From: a virus
Reading direction: 5' to 3' (one strand)
Length of the DNA stretch: 55,810 nt
Virus record (IMG/VR): IMGVR_UViG_3300023184_005760
Coordinates: 1 to 55,810 of that record
Part shown: piece by piece, positions 7,610 through 16,605 of the stretch
Layout of the letters: every line of letters starts with the position of its first letter
Numbering within the stretch: the first letter of the stretch is position 1
Program-made: the position numbers and the translations under genes
The notes under the pieces: generated by a model
Told to the model about the DNA's origin: nothing
Database searches by the model: none
The model's input: the letters and a program-made list of their open reading frames with translations, nothing else

Positions 7610-7836
7610 ATATCACCCTGGTTGATTGAGCCGGGACGTGGTGTAGTAACCTGGCGTTTGTACTCTGATTTAACTTGTTCGTTTCTGGTACGAATTACTT
7701 CATTGGCATCATTGATCACATCGCCGCGAGCATTCACACGCATGTTGCCTACTGCGCGAACTTGTTCATTTTGCAGTCGTAATGCACCCATGTCCACGGC
7801 TTTGCCATTGGCTGATCTATATACTTCATTTGTCAT
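7606..7836 (-). CDS. Conserved hypothetical phage protein (76 aa)
   Basis: The sequence starts MTNEVYRSANGKAVDMGALR and carries VGNMRVNARGDVI, then a basic C-terminal half. I recall this pattern from other T4-like phage genomes but no function. It may be a small virion or DNA-associated protein. AAGGAG lies 6 bases before the ATG, and a TAAATA box lies about 20 bases further upstream, so it may be expressed separately late in infection as well as in the operon. It overlaps the GroES-like gene by 4 bases. Confidence 0.78.
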   Translation of the reverse strand: MTNEVYRSANGKAVDMGALRLQNEQVRAVGNMRVNARGDVINDANEVIRTRNEQVKSEYKRQVTTPRPGSINQGDI

Positions 7837-7856
7837 TGCTGTCTCCTTAAAAATAA

Positions 7857-7862
7857 TATTTA
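7857..7862 (-). promoter_or_regulatory. TAAATA late-type box upstream of the 76-aa gene/GroES-like pair
   Basis: The minus strand reads TTAAATATTA just before the leader of the 7836 gene. It overlaps the stop codon of the DnaE-like gene. If active, it gives the co-chaperonin a late promoter. Confidence 0.35.
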
Positions 7863-8378
7863 ACGCAAAAACTCTTCTGCGTCTAAATCATAATACATTG
7901 AATCTATTCGGTGTACTCCCAATAGATATAACACATAACTGGCCACACTGGATCCACGGCCCACACCCCAAATCACACAATTGTCACACATGACATCCAC
8001 AAGATATTTCAAGTAACGTAGCAAATCAAACAGACCACGTTCTTGATATAGCAACAGTTCTTGGCCCACACGCTGTAGTTTTTCTGGTGTGTCACACATG
8101 GCAACCACATGTTCAGCAATGTCCAATGTTTGATACTGCTGGGGCATGTGCCAGCGGCGTTGTTGCAGGCTGTCCCAGTCAGGTACACCGATGTCACTGT
8201 TATGGGGGAATGTCCATAGCACCAACTGCCCGGGATCTTCCAGCAGTTTAATTGCTGATTCGATGTTGACCGAATGATCAATTACACACGTCATCTGCGT
8301 GAGATCTCGACCCTGCATGATCAAATCACACAGGTCAGTTTCATCCAGTATTATTTCTCCGTATTGATTATTTTTCAT
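7860..8378 (-). CDS. Truncated C-family DNA polymerase (DnaE)-like protein without catalytic aspartates
   Basis: This 172-residue protein ends with VIWGVGRGSSVASYVLYLLG (136-155) and then HRIDSMYYDLDAEEFLR. That matches the bacterial Pol III alpha segment containing GRGSGAGSLVAY...L..FERFL, part of the palm/fingers and nucleotide-binding region. In DnaE the next residues hold the catalytic PDFDxDF motif, but here the protein stops just before it. The N-terminal part, with LDIAEHVV and VGQELLLYQERGL, also follows the DnaE helices. It is therefore probably a non-catalytic binding relic or a partner. The ATG at 8378 overlaps the upstream gene by 11 bases; a TTG at 8420 is also in frame but less likely. 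Confidence 0.75.
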   Translation of the reverse strand: MKNNQYGEIILDETDLCDLIMQGRDLTQMTCVIDHSVNIESAIKLLEDPGQLVLWTFPHNSDIGVPDWDSLQQRRWHMPQQYQTLDIAEHVVAMCDTPEKLQRVGQELLLYQERGLFDLLRYLKYLVDVMCDNCVIWGVGRGSSVASYVLYLLGVHRIDSMYYDLDAEEFLR

Positions 8379-8967
8379 TTCGTGGAAAATTTGCAAACAC
8401 CACTGTGTTGTCGCTGGCAAGTGCAGTGTTCTCGGGCCACTCTAGATTCAATTCGTACCAGCCAGTTGACATTACTTTGACAATGTTGCCAGGTGCAGAC
8501 TCATGCTCTACACTTTCATGTTGCATACTGGCTTGATGCCACCAACCTTCCCCTGCAAACGGGCCCGACAGGTCTTCTTCATCGTGCTGATACCAAACTG
8601 AGTCACCCAGTGTGCTGGAAAGGTCTAGACTGGTCACTACCATACGCTCTTCCATCACAGCATTGAGTTTGTAGTATAACATCATGCCAATGATCTGGTC
8701 AACTGGTTCTTCGGGCAAGGTGGTAACACGGATACCCATCAACTGCATCATCTCGGCCCGTTCCTGATTGGCCTGATTTATAAAAACTGAACTTTCCAGT
8801 GCGCCATGCACAAATGCCTTGGCTCGATCCAGGGCAATATTGGTGCTGGCTGAGTCTTTGGTTTTGGTCAACAAGTTAAGGCTCACAGTATATCTGTTCA
8901 TTTGCAGTTGATCTTCGTAGTAGACTCCTGCAAGAAAGTCTAGGTCGTATTGTAGTCTAACGTTCAT
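8368..8967 (-). CDS. Conserved hypothetical phage protein (199 aa)
   Basis: The protein begins MNVRLQYDLDFLAGVYYEDQ and contains VSLNLLTKTKDSASTNIALD, a mixed alpha/beta soluble sequence with an acidic central region. It lies between a coiled-coil gene and the DnaE-like gene and overlaps both by 4-11 bases, so it probably belongs to a replication-associated operon. I recognise no catalytic motif. The strong conservation-like pattern of aromatic and acidic residues suggests a folded enzyme or subunit, but no function can be assigned. Confidence 0.78.
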   Translation of the reverse strand: MNVRLQYDLDFLAGVYYEDQLQMNRYTVSLNLLTKTKDSASTNIALDRAKAFVHGALESSVFINQANQERAEMMQLMGIRVTTLPEEPVDQIIGMMLYYKLNAVMEERMVVTSLDLSSTLGDSVWYQHDEEDLSGPFAGEGWWHQASMQHESVEHESAPGNIVKVMSTGWYELNLEWPENTALASDNTVVFANFPRNEK

Positions 8968-9206
8968 TTGATATTGATTTTGTCGTCAAAGTTGATGTGA
9001 TTGATTTCTTCTTGTTTTTTGTAGGATTCTCGCAATCGGTCTTGATACTTGTTGCGAAAAGTTTCCAGGGCCATTCTGATTTGATCGCACAAATGAGCAT
9101 TACCCATGCTGGTGGCTATATTGAGTTTGTTGGAAAGTTCGCTGACTCGAGCACTGAGTTCATCAATGGTCAAGTCGTTTATATCACCGATTAAAGGATG
9201 TTCCAT
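8964..9206 (-). CDS. Hypothetical coiled-coil protein (80 aa), first gene of the operon
   Basis: The sequence MEHPLIGDINDLTIDELSAR followed by VSELSNKLNIATSMGN and a long charged helix predicts two helices, the second likely a coiled coil. The C-terminus is Asn/Lys rich. It is the first gene of the 9.2-2.6 kb operon. A TTGACA-17-TTACAC promoter ends 7 bases before its ATG and no Shine-Dalgarno is visible, so the mRNA may be leaderless. The function is unknown. Confidence 0.75.
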   Translation of the reverse strand: MEHPLIGDINDLTIDELSARVSELSNKLNIATSMGNAHLCDQIRMALETFRNKYQDRLRESYKKQEEINHINFDDKINIK

Positions 9207-9213
9207 GTTGTTA

Positions 9214-9242
9214 GTGTAACACTATAACATGAGGGTTGTCAA
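9214..9242 (-). promoter_or_regulatory. Sigma-70-type promoter for the replication/radical SAM operon
   Basis: TTGACA (9237-9242), 17-bp spacer, TTACAC (9214-9219). The -10 is weaker than in the other units. The start codon follows after 7 bases. Confidence 0.6.
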
Positions 9243-9248
9243 GTGTTT

Positions 9249-10112
9249 TTAAGCAAATGTGCAACCGTTGTTGCCAATACCGTACCATTTGCTGTTGATG
9301 TATTGCAATGTGCAACCGGTTCCGTATGTGGTTGATGGAAAGGTTATGGTACCAGTTCCTGAACTTTTCCAACCAGCATTGGTCACAGTTAACACCATGG
9401 CAGTGGTGCTGGCAGTTTGCACAAACGTTTTGATTTGCCCCCCAGTGCCTGCGGCCAACGTGGCAGTTCCGTTTGTGGTAAAGTAACTGGTGGTCACAGC
9501 CAAATTGGCAGCACCAGCAGAAGCCAACGATTCACTGCTGTTGTTGAGAGGTTGAATTTGTTTGTTGTTTTCAGTAATGGTAATTGTGCTGCCACCATCG
9601 CTGGAGCCAAAGTTGAACTCATAGACACCTGCGGCAGCAAAGGTAATTACGTTTGATGCGTAACCCTGTATACCCACAGCATTTACACTCACTGCTGAAG
9701 GCAATGTCACAGTGTGTGCGGCATTACCGACAGTTATTCTCAAACAGACTGAACCATAATACCCACTAGCCGGGAAATTCGTAAAACTCAAACTGATAGA
9801 ACCTGTGGTGGTACCAATTGTTTGATATTGTCCTGAAGCATAGTTAACAGCAATGGCTCCAGTTGTTGTGGCAATGGCAATGCGATTGGTACTGACATCA
9901 TTCAAATTCACAGCATAGATGTCATAATTGTTCATGTTGTTGTCAACGTTGGTGAATACTCCATTATTTTGTAAATCGGTGATTTCGTTGGCCGCGTAGG
10001 TAAAGTTTGTTTTGGTGTTGGTGAAGTTGTCACGAAAACCTTGTGAATTGTTGTCTTGTCCAGCGACCGGATATGCTCCGTCGATGTCATTTGGGTTGAT
10101 TTGACTTGCCAT
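9249..10112 (-). CDS. T4-like virion structural protein with fibre-type repeats
   Basis: The 287-residue protein opens with ASQINPNDIDGAYPVAGQDN and SQGFRDNFTNTKTNF, an N-terminal pattern that I know from structural proteins of T4-like cyanophages and relatives. The rest is Ser/Thr/Gly-rich beta structure ending WYGIGNNGCTFA. Such N-termini probably form a trimerising or attachment segment on the virion, with the C-terminal part exposed. It is the last gene of a three-gene minus block with the 1476-residue protein, separated by 16 bases. The exact virion position is unknown. Confidence 0.82.
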   Translation of the reverse strand: MASQINPNDIDGAYPVAGQDNNSQGFRDNFTNTKTNFTYAANEITDLQNNGVFTNVDNNMNNYDIYAVNLNDVSTNRIAIATTTGAIAVNYASGQYQTIGTTTGSISLSFTNFPASGYYGSVCLRITVGNAAHTVTLPSAVSVNAVGIQGYASNVITFAAAGVYEFNFGSSDGGSTITITENNKQIQPLNNSSESLASAGAANLAVTTSYFTTNGTATLAAGTGGQIKTFVQTASTTAMVLTVTNAGWKSSGTGTITFPSTTYGTGCTLQYINSKWYGIGNNGCTFA

Positions 10113-10128
10113 TGTTTTTTTGTCCTAG

Positions 10129-13100
10129 TTATACCAATATATTGGCTTTGGGGAATACCAGATATTTATCATCCCGATTGGTGGGATCGTACATATCAAC
10201 AGGTGCTTCAAACGCCATGCTGGTACCATCAAATGTGGTTTCGGTTGAGTTTGATTGAGGCACAGGCAGCCAATTCACCAGAGTGTATCCAGGAGCAGGA
10301 CTGGTGGGGTAGTATACCTGTGCGCCGGCAAACCTGTGCCCGCGAACAACTTGAATATACTGTGTTTCAGCAGTGAGTTGTGTGGGAGTGAGTGATACCA
10401 ACTGAGTCGCAGTATCCACTGATATGGTATATATTGCCATGCGCTGATTTCCAAAGTTTGCAACCATGCTGCCTGAGGCCGTGGTCAATGTGGTGTTGGT
10501 TCCACCCTTGGTTGTACTCACAGCAAAGTATTGAGTATTCACTGTCATCACATCATAGACTTGTCCACTGCCTTGGGCGGCAGTTCCTGTGCCACTACCA
10601 TTACCGGTGGCAGTGAATGTGATACCCACAGTGTTTGCGCCGGCACCAATCAGCATAAAGTTTGTGGTGCCCACTGTGCTGATTGTGTAAGATTTTCCCA
10701 CAATAAAGTTGCCGGCTGTGACTGTGCCTGTTGCAGTGGCCACAAATTCTGTGCCAACAGTGTTGTCGCTTGCACCCAGTGCAGTAAAGTCTGTGGTTCC
10801 CACAGTTTTAATTTTGTACTTGTTACCCACCATGAGATCACCAGATGTCACGAAAGATGATGTATTCAACGAAACAAATGATCCTCCTGATGTCAAACTA
10901 ATCCTGAATGTGGTAGACGATACTTTGGTAACATAATATTGTTGAATTTCATTGCTGGAGGTAAATTCATTTATGCCACCAATGGCAGTTCCGGTGAACC
11001 ACACCACATCATTGTCGTTCAAGTAAGTGGCAGAATCACAAGTGATCAAGGTTCCTGATGTGATATAACAACCAGTATTGACCACCTCGGTCACATAGTA
11101 TATCTGTGCTAGGCCGTTATCACCGTTGGCATCTATTCCACCAAATATTGAACCGGTGAACCATATGGGATCATTCACATGCATTCCAGTGGTGCCCCCT
11201 GTGGCAGTTGCAGTTTTGATATAGTTGGTGCCAACATAGGTGTTGGTGCAATTGACGGTGTATCCACCGGGTATGGTATGACTTTCATCAAAATATTGAC
11301 CTGCAGTCTCGGGACTGTAATCATTGCCATAGAGATTGGTATAATCTTGCCAGGCAGCGGCAGGTGTGTCATAATTGGTATAGTATTCTTGCTTGACAAA
11401 AATTATTGTACTGCCATCAATATTGGCAACTGTTCCGTCTAGCCCACCCAAGGCAGCAATATTATCCAAAGTTTGTTGATTGACATCTGTGTAGGCTAAT
11501 TGTGTGGCCAGATCTACATAGCCAACAAATGGCAGTTGTCCTGAGCCATATCTATCAAATGTGGTAAGACTGGGTTTGGGGGTCCAATTCTGGGTTACAG
11601 TGTCCCAGTTGCGACTCATGGTACGATCTAACACATAACGATCCACCTTGAAGTCCACAGCATTTAAATGTCCTGCAAATTGTGTCTGTACATAATAAGC
11701 AATTTGTTGACTTCTGCCGGGTTTGGTATAGCACATGACCCAGGCCGGAGTAAATCCCAACACCTGTCCATTGGCTTGTTTGCTGGTCATCCACAGAGGC
11801 AACTTGGTAGATATTTGTCCCACCACATCAACCACTTGATCTCTCATGTCAACCAGACTGTTGGGATACACCTGTGTTATTTGCATGCCACTGTCAACAG
11901 GATAGGTTATAACGTAGGGAAGATTCACAATCTTGCTCACACTGGCTCCGGCCGCATTCACAAGGTCATCCACAATCTTGCTGTATACAACTTCGTAAAC
12001 CACTTGGCCTGTGACAGGATCCACGGCTTGTGCTGTTGAAATTTCTCCCAGCACTAGATTTTTCCAATAGTGATTTAGATACAAACTGCTGACATAGGTT
12101 TCCAGGGTATCAGGAGCCAATCCAAATGCATGTTGATATATCACTCGTGATGACTTGCCAAAATAAGGATCATCAATTCTGTAGATATATTCTGGAACAA
12201 ATATTTCTTGGTTATCTAGCAAACTTGCTATCATCACACGATCATTGGCCGGAGGCATGGCCTCTATTGATAAATTTTGATAGGGTTTATTGTACGCTCG
12301 TTTTATTTTTACAGAGAAGGTTTTGTTGACACTTACTACATCTCGTGTGCCGGTGGCTCTCATGACCGGTGTGAATACCGCGCCGCTGCCGCCATATCCC
12401 TGAGTGACTGTGAGAGTGGCAGGACTGGTATATCCGGCGCCGCCATCTGCCACTTCCACAACAGTTATGGCACCACCGGTCACTGTGATATTTCCTGTTG
12501 TGGCTTGCACTGCACTAGCACCTGTGGGTGTGTTGAATGTCAATACCGGTACTGCGCCCGGAGATGAACTGTAGCCAGAACCCCCATTGTCAACTGTTAT
12601 CGTGTTGACTTTGTAGAGTATTTGTTGAGTGTCTTGGGCATAGGCATTTACTGTGAATGTAAAGGTGCTGTCAAATGTGGTTTCTTGAATGGAAACGTTT
12701 CGTGTGATTGCCTGGGTGGCATCAAATGTTGTGGCACCCAGATCAACTGCAAATGTGTTAAAAGTCACTTGACCAGAAATTTCTCCAGACGGCAACAGTT
12801 GCAGTCCTTGTGGCAAAAGATTGTAAACTCCGGGCACATAAGGATATGGTAACTGTGTTGACCCTGCACCCGGTGCAAGACGATACTGTAGTGAGCGACC
12901 ACCTACATTTTCTGCCGCAATTACCAACATGCTGATGGCACCATTTTCAATTGTGCCAAGATCTCCGGGTGTGAGCCAAACCACTTCAGCATTGGCCGTG
13001 CCAGCAATGGTCAGTGTAAATGGATATGGGTCACTTGCCACAATCAAGTTGGCCGATAATGTGCCAGAGGCTGTGCTCAATGTTACAGGAGTGGTACTGC

Positions 13101-14559
13101 CAAGATTATTAGTTATGCTAAACTCAGTGTCACTTGTTACTGACAACACATAGTACACTTGAGTAGCCGACGCTGTGATTCCACCAAAACTGGTGCCAGT
13201 AAACACAATAGGTTGACCTGTGGCAATTTGGCTGGTGCTGTTGCAAGTGATAATATCTGTACCAAAAGTTGTAGCGGTACAGGTGATGGGCGTGCCTACA
13301 AAATCAGCCTGGTAGGTCACAACATTAAAACTGTATTCAACTTTGGTTACTCCTTGATCGGGAATATATCCATAGTACCAACCTGAATTGGGGTCAATGC
13401 TCAGCCCCGGTGGCAGGCCTGATCCCACATTGACACTGATTGCATATTTAAGGTCAGGTGTGTCATAGTCGTTGGCAATAAATTGATGTGCATAATAATT
13501 GTCGCCGCGTACAGTTCCCAGGTCTGACGGCAGGGAATTTACAATAAACGGTCTGCGCTCTTCACCTTCGTCTGTGGTAATGTTTGAATTGTCCGCAGTG
13601 ATCTGTGTGGTGCTGGCGTTGAGCGTAGCGCGGTTGTACACATAGAAACTAAAAGTTTTTAAATCAGTATTGACCCCATCAGTGACCTGTAGTGTGAATT
13701 GATAATTTTTGTTGATGGCACTGGTTAAAAAATCATAAGGATACAAGTCATCAGGAGTGAGGTCATATCCAGGTGGTTTGGTAACATCCACTGCTGGTTG
13801 AATATATCCAGATATCAATCCCGTGGTGCTGATTGAAACTTCGCCGGGCAAAGCACCTCCTACCAAGGTGACCACTACAGGTACATTAGGTCCTGCATTG
13901 TCAATGGCAATTTGTATGTTCAATCGGTCACCATCATAATAGGTGCCAAGATCACTGGGCGAAGCAAACACCGGCGCATTGGTGTTGATCACTGTGAGTG
14001 TGAATGTTCGATCTCTGATGCGATCCAATGCACCGGCGGCAGTTGTGGTGTAGGCTCGAATGGTAAATTTACTGACAACATCTCTATTGACATCAAACGG
14101 CACACCTTGTATGCTGGCCAGAGCCTGTGGTACACCTACAATTAATCCGTTGTCTGACACTTGAATGCCCGGAGGCAGTGAGCCTGCAATCAAGGTGTAG
14201 TAAACATGTTGCTTAAACTCAGTTGCCATTGTTCCAGTAGCAGTGGTCAGTGCCACAGGTATAGAACTGAATTCTGTGTCAGTGACGCGAAATTGTGTGG
14301 AGTTCGCAACATCTAACACAAAATATCTTACTGTGGAGTCAATGCCACCAAACGTGTTTCCGGAAAAAATAACATTGAGTCCAGCATACAATCCCGCAGT
14401 ACTGGTACAGGTAATCACATTGGTCTCTGCTGTGGTAGCAGTACAGGTGGGAGCGAATGGCAAAGCATCTGTAGTTACCAGCAAATTGTTTTGATAGAAC
14501 ACATTTTCAGGTATGGTTCCCAAACTACTAGCAGGAGTGATCCAAACAGGTTGACTCAT
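10129..14559 (-). CDS. Giant virion protein with Ig/cadherin-like repeats (1476 aa)
   Basis: The start, MSQPVWITPASSLGTIPENV, and the phrase SLPPGIQVSDNGLIVGVPQ are typical of bacterial/phage putative-Ig (He_PIG, cadherin-like) domains. The phrase pattern LPxGxxxxxxGxIxG recurs around residues 125, 235, 390 and 590. A second repeat, with VxFxGxxFGGI then YYVLxVxSxTxFxIT, occurs near residues 60, 460 and twice near 1170-1240. A third pair around 1260-1330 has YxIxTVGTTxF. Together these suggest a long multi-domain tail or baseplate fibre with cysteine-containing modules. It overlaps no neighbour and lies 8 bases after an 88-residue structural gene. A host-binding role is inferred. Confidence 0.85.
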   Translation of the reverse strand: MSQPVWITPASSLGTIPENVFYQNNLLVTTDALPFAPTCTATTAETNVITCTSTAGLYAGLNVIFSGNTFGGIDSTVRYFVLDVANSTQFRVTDTEFSSIPVALTTATGTMATEFKQHVYYTLIAGSLPPGIQVSDNGLIVGVPQALASIQGVPFDVNRDVVSKFTIRAYTTTAAGALDRIRDRTFTLTVINTNAPVFASPSDLGTYYDGDRLNIQIAIDNAGPNVPVVVTLVGGALPGEVSISTTGLISGYIQPAVDVTKPPGYDLTPDDLYPYDFLTSAINKNYQFTLQVTDGVNTDLKTFSFYVYNRATLNASTTQITADNSNITTDEGEERRPFIVNSLPSDLGTVRGDNYYAHQFIANDYDTPDLKYAISVNVGSGLPPGLSIDPNSGWYYGYIPDQGVTKVEYSFNVVTYQADFVGTPITCTATTFGTDIITCNSTSQIATGQPIVFTGTSFGGITASATQVYYVLSVTSDTEFSITNNLGSTTPVTLSTASGTLSANLIVASDPYPFTLTIAGTANAEVVWLTPGDLGTIENGAISMLVIAAENVGGRSLQYRLAPGAGSTQLPYPYVPGVYNLLPQGLQLLPSGEISGQVTFNTFAVDLGATTFDATQAITRNVSIQETTFDSTFTFTVNAYAQDTQQILYKVNTITVDNGGSGYSSSPGAVPVLTFNTPTGASAVQATTGNITVTGGAITVVEVADGGAGYTSPATLTVTQGYGGSGAVFTPVMRATGTRDVVSVNKTFSVKIKRAYNKPYQNLSIEAMPPANDRVMIASLLDNQEIFVPEYIYRIDDPYFGKSSRVIYQHAFGLAPDTLETYVSSLYLNHYWKNLVLGEISTAQAVDPVTGQVVYEVVYSKIVDDLVNAAGASVSKIVNLPYVITYPVDSGMQITQVYPNSLVDMRDQVVDVVGQISTKLPLWMTSKQANGQVLGFTPAWVMCYTKPGRSQQIAYYVQTQFAGHLNAVDFKVDRYVLDRTMSRNWDTVTQNWTPKPSLTTFDRYGSGQLPFVGYVDLATQLAYTDVNQQTLDNIAALGGLDGTVANIDGSTIIFVKQEYYTNYDTPAAAWQDYTNLYGNDYSPETAGQYFDESHTIPGGYTVNCTNTYVGTNYIKTATATGGTTGMHVNDPIWFTGSIFGGIDANGDNGLAQIYYVTEVVNTGCYITSGTLITCDSATYLNDNDVVWFTGTAIGGINEFTSSNEIQQYYVTKVSSTTFRISLTSGGSFVSLNTSSFVTSGDLMVGNKYKIKTVGTTDFTALGASDNTVGTEFVATATGTVTAGNFIVGKSYTISTVGTTNFMLIGAGANTVGITFTATGNGSGTGTAAQGSGQVYDVMTVNTQYFAVSTTKGGTNTTLTTASGSMVANFGNQRMAIYTISVDTATQLVSLTPTQLTAETQYIQVVRGHRFAGAQVYYPTSPAPGYTLVNWLPVPQSNSTETTFDGTSMAFEAPVDMYDPTNRDDKYLVFPKANILV

Positions 14560-14567
14560 GTTTTATT

Positions 14568-14834
14568 TTACCAAGGAGCAGTATCGAATGCTATACGATA
14601 CCAAATTATAGTAGTAGCATCGTATTCATACACGCATACATACAGATACTCTTGATCATATGCGATCATGCCTGGAACATCACCGGCTTGACCGCTAGAA
14701 GAAACAGGGGGTGTGGCTTGAACATTATTATAAAGTTCTGTGAAGTTACTGTTTATATACTGAAAAGCTGTGCGCAATGGAGTACCTTGCCCATCGTTGG
14801 CAACATTCCCCACATTGATTAATAGTTGTGTCAT
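14568..14834 (-). CDS. Small virion structural protein (88 aa)
   Basis: The N-terminus LLINVGNVANDGQGTPLRTA, followed by FQYINSNFTELY, is a recognisable opening of T4-like structural proteins. The short C-terminal part is Tyr/Trp-rich. It resembles an isolated fibre N-terminal attachment domain. It heads the block with the 1476-residue protein. AGGA lies 10 bases before the ATG and a TAAATAC box lies about 20 bases upstream, so it is probably a late gene. Confidence 0.78.
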   Translation of the reverse strand: MTQLLINVGNVANDGQGTPLRTAFQYINSNFTELYNNVQATPPVSSSGQAGDVPGMIAYDQEYLYVCVYEYDATTIIWYRIAFDTAPW

Positions 14835-14855
14835 AAATTTGCAGTCCTAGTGCTG

Positions 14856-14861
14856 TATTTA
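14856..14861 (-). promoter_or_regulatory. TAAATAC late-type promoter for the minus-strand fibre block
   Basis: The minus strand reads GGTAAATACA, 21 bases before the 88-residue gene. It is back to back with the plus-strand box at 14901, giving a divergent late promoter pair. Confidence 0.5.
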
Positions 14862-14900
14862 CCAAACTTTGTGTTCGGGCTTGCGAACCCGATCTATCGC

Positions 14901-14906
14901 TAAATA
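14901..14906 (+). promoter_or_regulatory. TAAATAC late-type promoter for the plus-strand fibre genes
   Basis: CTAAATACAC lies 19 bases before the ATG at 14926, with GGAG between them. It is divergent from the box at 14856. Confidence 0.5.
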
Positions 14907-14925
14907 CACGGACTCGGAGTTATCA

Positions 14926-16596
14926 ATGTCATATATTATCAACAACAGCCGTGGAAATGTAATTGCAATCGTTGCAGATGGTACTGTTAATACCACTGCA
15001 ACAGACCTGGCCCTGGTGGGTCGTGCTCTAACAGATTACGGCACCTACGAAAACGAAAACTATGTATATTTGTTGGAAAATTTTGCCAACTCAACTGCAC
15101 CATTGCAACCAATTTTAGGACAACTTTGGTACAACAGCGCCACTGATGTTATTTCCTCATACAGCACTGCCGATACCTGGACGGCACTGGCCACTCAAGA
15201 CTACGTCCAAACACAAAAAGCTAGCCCTGCATTTACTGGGACGCCCACAGCGCCCACTGCCGCAGCCGGAACATCAAACACACAAATTGCTACCACTGCA
15301 TTTGTAAGCCAAAGCCCACAATTTACTGGCACGCCTACCGCACCCACAGCCGCACAAGGAACTGCCACTACACAATTGGCAACCACGGCATTTGTTACAA
15401 ATAGTCCTGCTTTTGCTGGCACGCCTACCGCACCCACAGCCGCACAAGGAACTGCCACTACACAATTGGCAACCACACAATTTGTCACTGTCAGTCCACA
15501 ATTCACAGGCACGCCCATTGCACCTACTGCTACCTATAATGATAATTCTGTTCAGGTGGCCACCACGGCATTTGTGCAAGGTGAAAAAGCAAGCCCAAAC
15601 TTTACAGGTGCACCCACAGCAAACAGTGCTGTTTACAATGATAGTTCAACTAGAATTGCTACCACAGCATTTGTGCAAGGTGAAAAGTTCAGTCCGGTAT
15701 TTACTGGAACACCGTTAGCACCTACTGCTGCCATTTCAGTAAGCAGTACACAAATTGCTACCACACAATTTGTGACCAACTGGACCAATGCCTTACCGAC
15801 CATGAGTCAGCAGAATGCCAATGCAGTTGCTATTACTGGTGGCACAATCATAGGAATCACCGACTTGGCCATAGACGACGGAGGCACAGGCGCCAGCACA
15901 GCCGCCGGTGCCAGAACAAATTTACAATTGGGTAATATTGCTGTGATGAACACCGGCAATGTAGCATTCACCGGCGGCACAATGAATAATGTGTTTATTA
16001 CTGGTGGCGAAATCACTGGACTTATTGTTCCATTGGCTGTGGCCGATGGTGGTACTGGTGGGAATACTCAATCATCTGCTAGAACAGGTCTAGGACTTGG
16101 AACATCATCAACTCAAAATGCCAACAACGTAGCCATCACTGGTGGATCAATTACTGGTCTAAGTTCAGCAATTGCTGTGTCTGACGGCGGAACAGGTGCC
16201 AACACTGCCGCTGATGCTAGAACAAATCTTGGTCTAGGATCTATTGCAACACAAAATTCAAACGCAGTGGCCATCACCGGTGGCTCAGTAACTGGGTTAG
16301 GAAACTTTGGCGCCAGTAATGCGACCATCACTGGTGGAATAATAACTGGAATAACTGATTTAACAGTAGCAGATGGTGGTACTGGTGCCAGCACTGCCGC
16401 TGATGCTAGAACAAATCTTGGCGCGGCAGATGCGGCAACTATAATTATTGCCGGTGGCGGGTTGAGTGGTGGAGGTGCATTAACTGCTAATGTAACGTTG
16501 GCCATTGCCACCAACTCCAATGGATATGGCACGAGATATGTTAGTACAGCGGCCCCAACTGGCGGCAGTGATGGCGATATTTGGTATCAAATTTAA
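14926..16596 (+). CDS. Long tail fibre protein with tandem shaft repeats (556 aa)
   Basis: The N-terminal 90 residues form an attachment domain (SYIINNSRGNVIAIVADGTV). Residues about 100-280 are tandem repeats of about 30 residues of the type FTGTPTAPTAAxGTxTTQLATTAFV. Residues about 290-530 are repeats with AITGGxITG and VADGGTGASTAADARTNLG, as in many phage fibres and side-tail fibres. The tip ends GGSDGDIWYQI. The ATG at 14926 is chosen because GGAG is 8 bases before it; an upstream TTG frame has no ribosome site. Two repeat units are identical over 61 bases at DNA level, so copy number may change. The receptor is unknown. Confidence 0.88.
   Translation: MSYIINNSRGNVIAIVADGTVNTTATDLALVGRALTDYGTYENENYVYLLENFANSTAPLQPILGQLWYNSATDVISSYSTADTWTALATQDYVQTQKASPAFTGTPTAPTAAAGTSNTQIATTAFVSQSPQFTGTPTAPTAAQGTATTQLATTAFVTNSPAFAGTPTAPTAAQGTATTQLATTQFVTVSPQFTGTPIAPTATYNDNSVQVATTAFVQGEKASPNFTGAPTANSAVYNDSSTRIATTAFVQGEKFSPVFTGTPLAPTAAISVSSTQIATTQFVTNWTNALPTMSQQNANAVAITGGTIIGITDLAIDDGGTGASTAAGARTNLQLGNIAVMNTGNVAFTGGTMNNVFITGGEITGLIVPLAVADGGTGGNTQSSARTGLGLGTSSTQNANNVAITGGSITGLSSAIAVSDGGTGANTAADARTNLGLGSIATQNSNAVAITGGSVTGLGNFGASNATITGGIITGITDLTVADGGTGASTAADARTNLGAADAATIIIAGGGLSGGGALTANVTLAIATNSNGYGTRYVSTAAPTGGSDGDIWYQI
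15326..15386. repeat. 61-bp perfect direct repeat, copy 1
   Basis: It is identical to 15416-15476, 90 bases apart, inside the fibre shaft. It encodes one TPTAPTAAQGTATTQLATT unit. Such repeats favour slippage or recombination. Confidence 0.9.
15416..15476. repeat. 61-bp perfect direct repeat, copy 2
   Basis: This is the second copy of the repeat at 15326-15386. A 30-bp perfect repeat, 16203-16232 and 16392-16421, is present in the same gene. Confidence 0.9.
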
Positions 16597-16605
16597 AAGC
16601 ACAAC

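Noticed and set aside
10056-14494. Many 60-120 codon plus-strand frames opposite the 1476-residue protein
   Set aside because: They lie wholly opposite one continuous coding frame, have Cys/Gly-rich, low-quality composition and lack Shine-Dalgarno sites.
15300-15720. CRISPR-like regular repeats
   Set aside because: The 90-base periodic repeats are in frame within a fibre protein; there are no short palindromic repeats with unique spacers.
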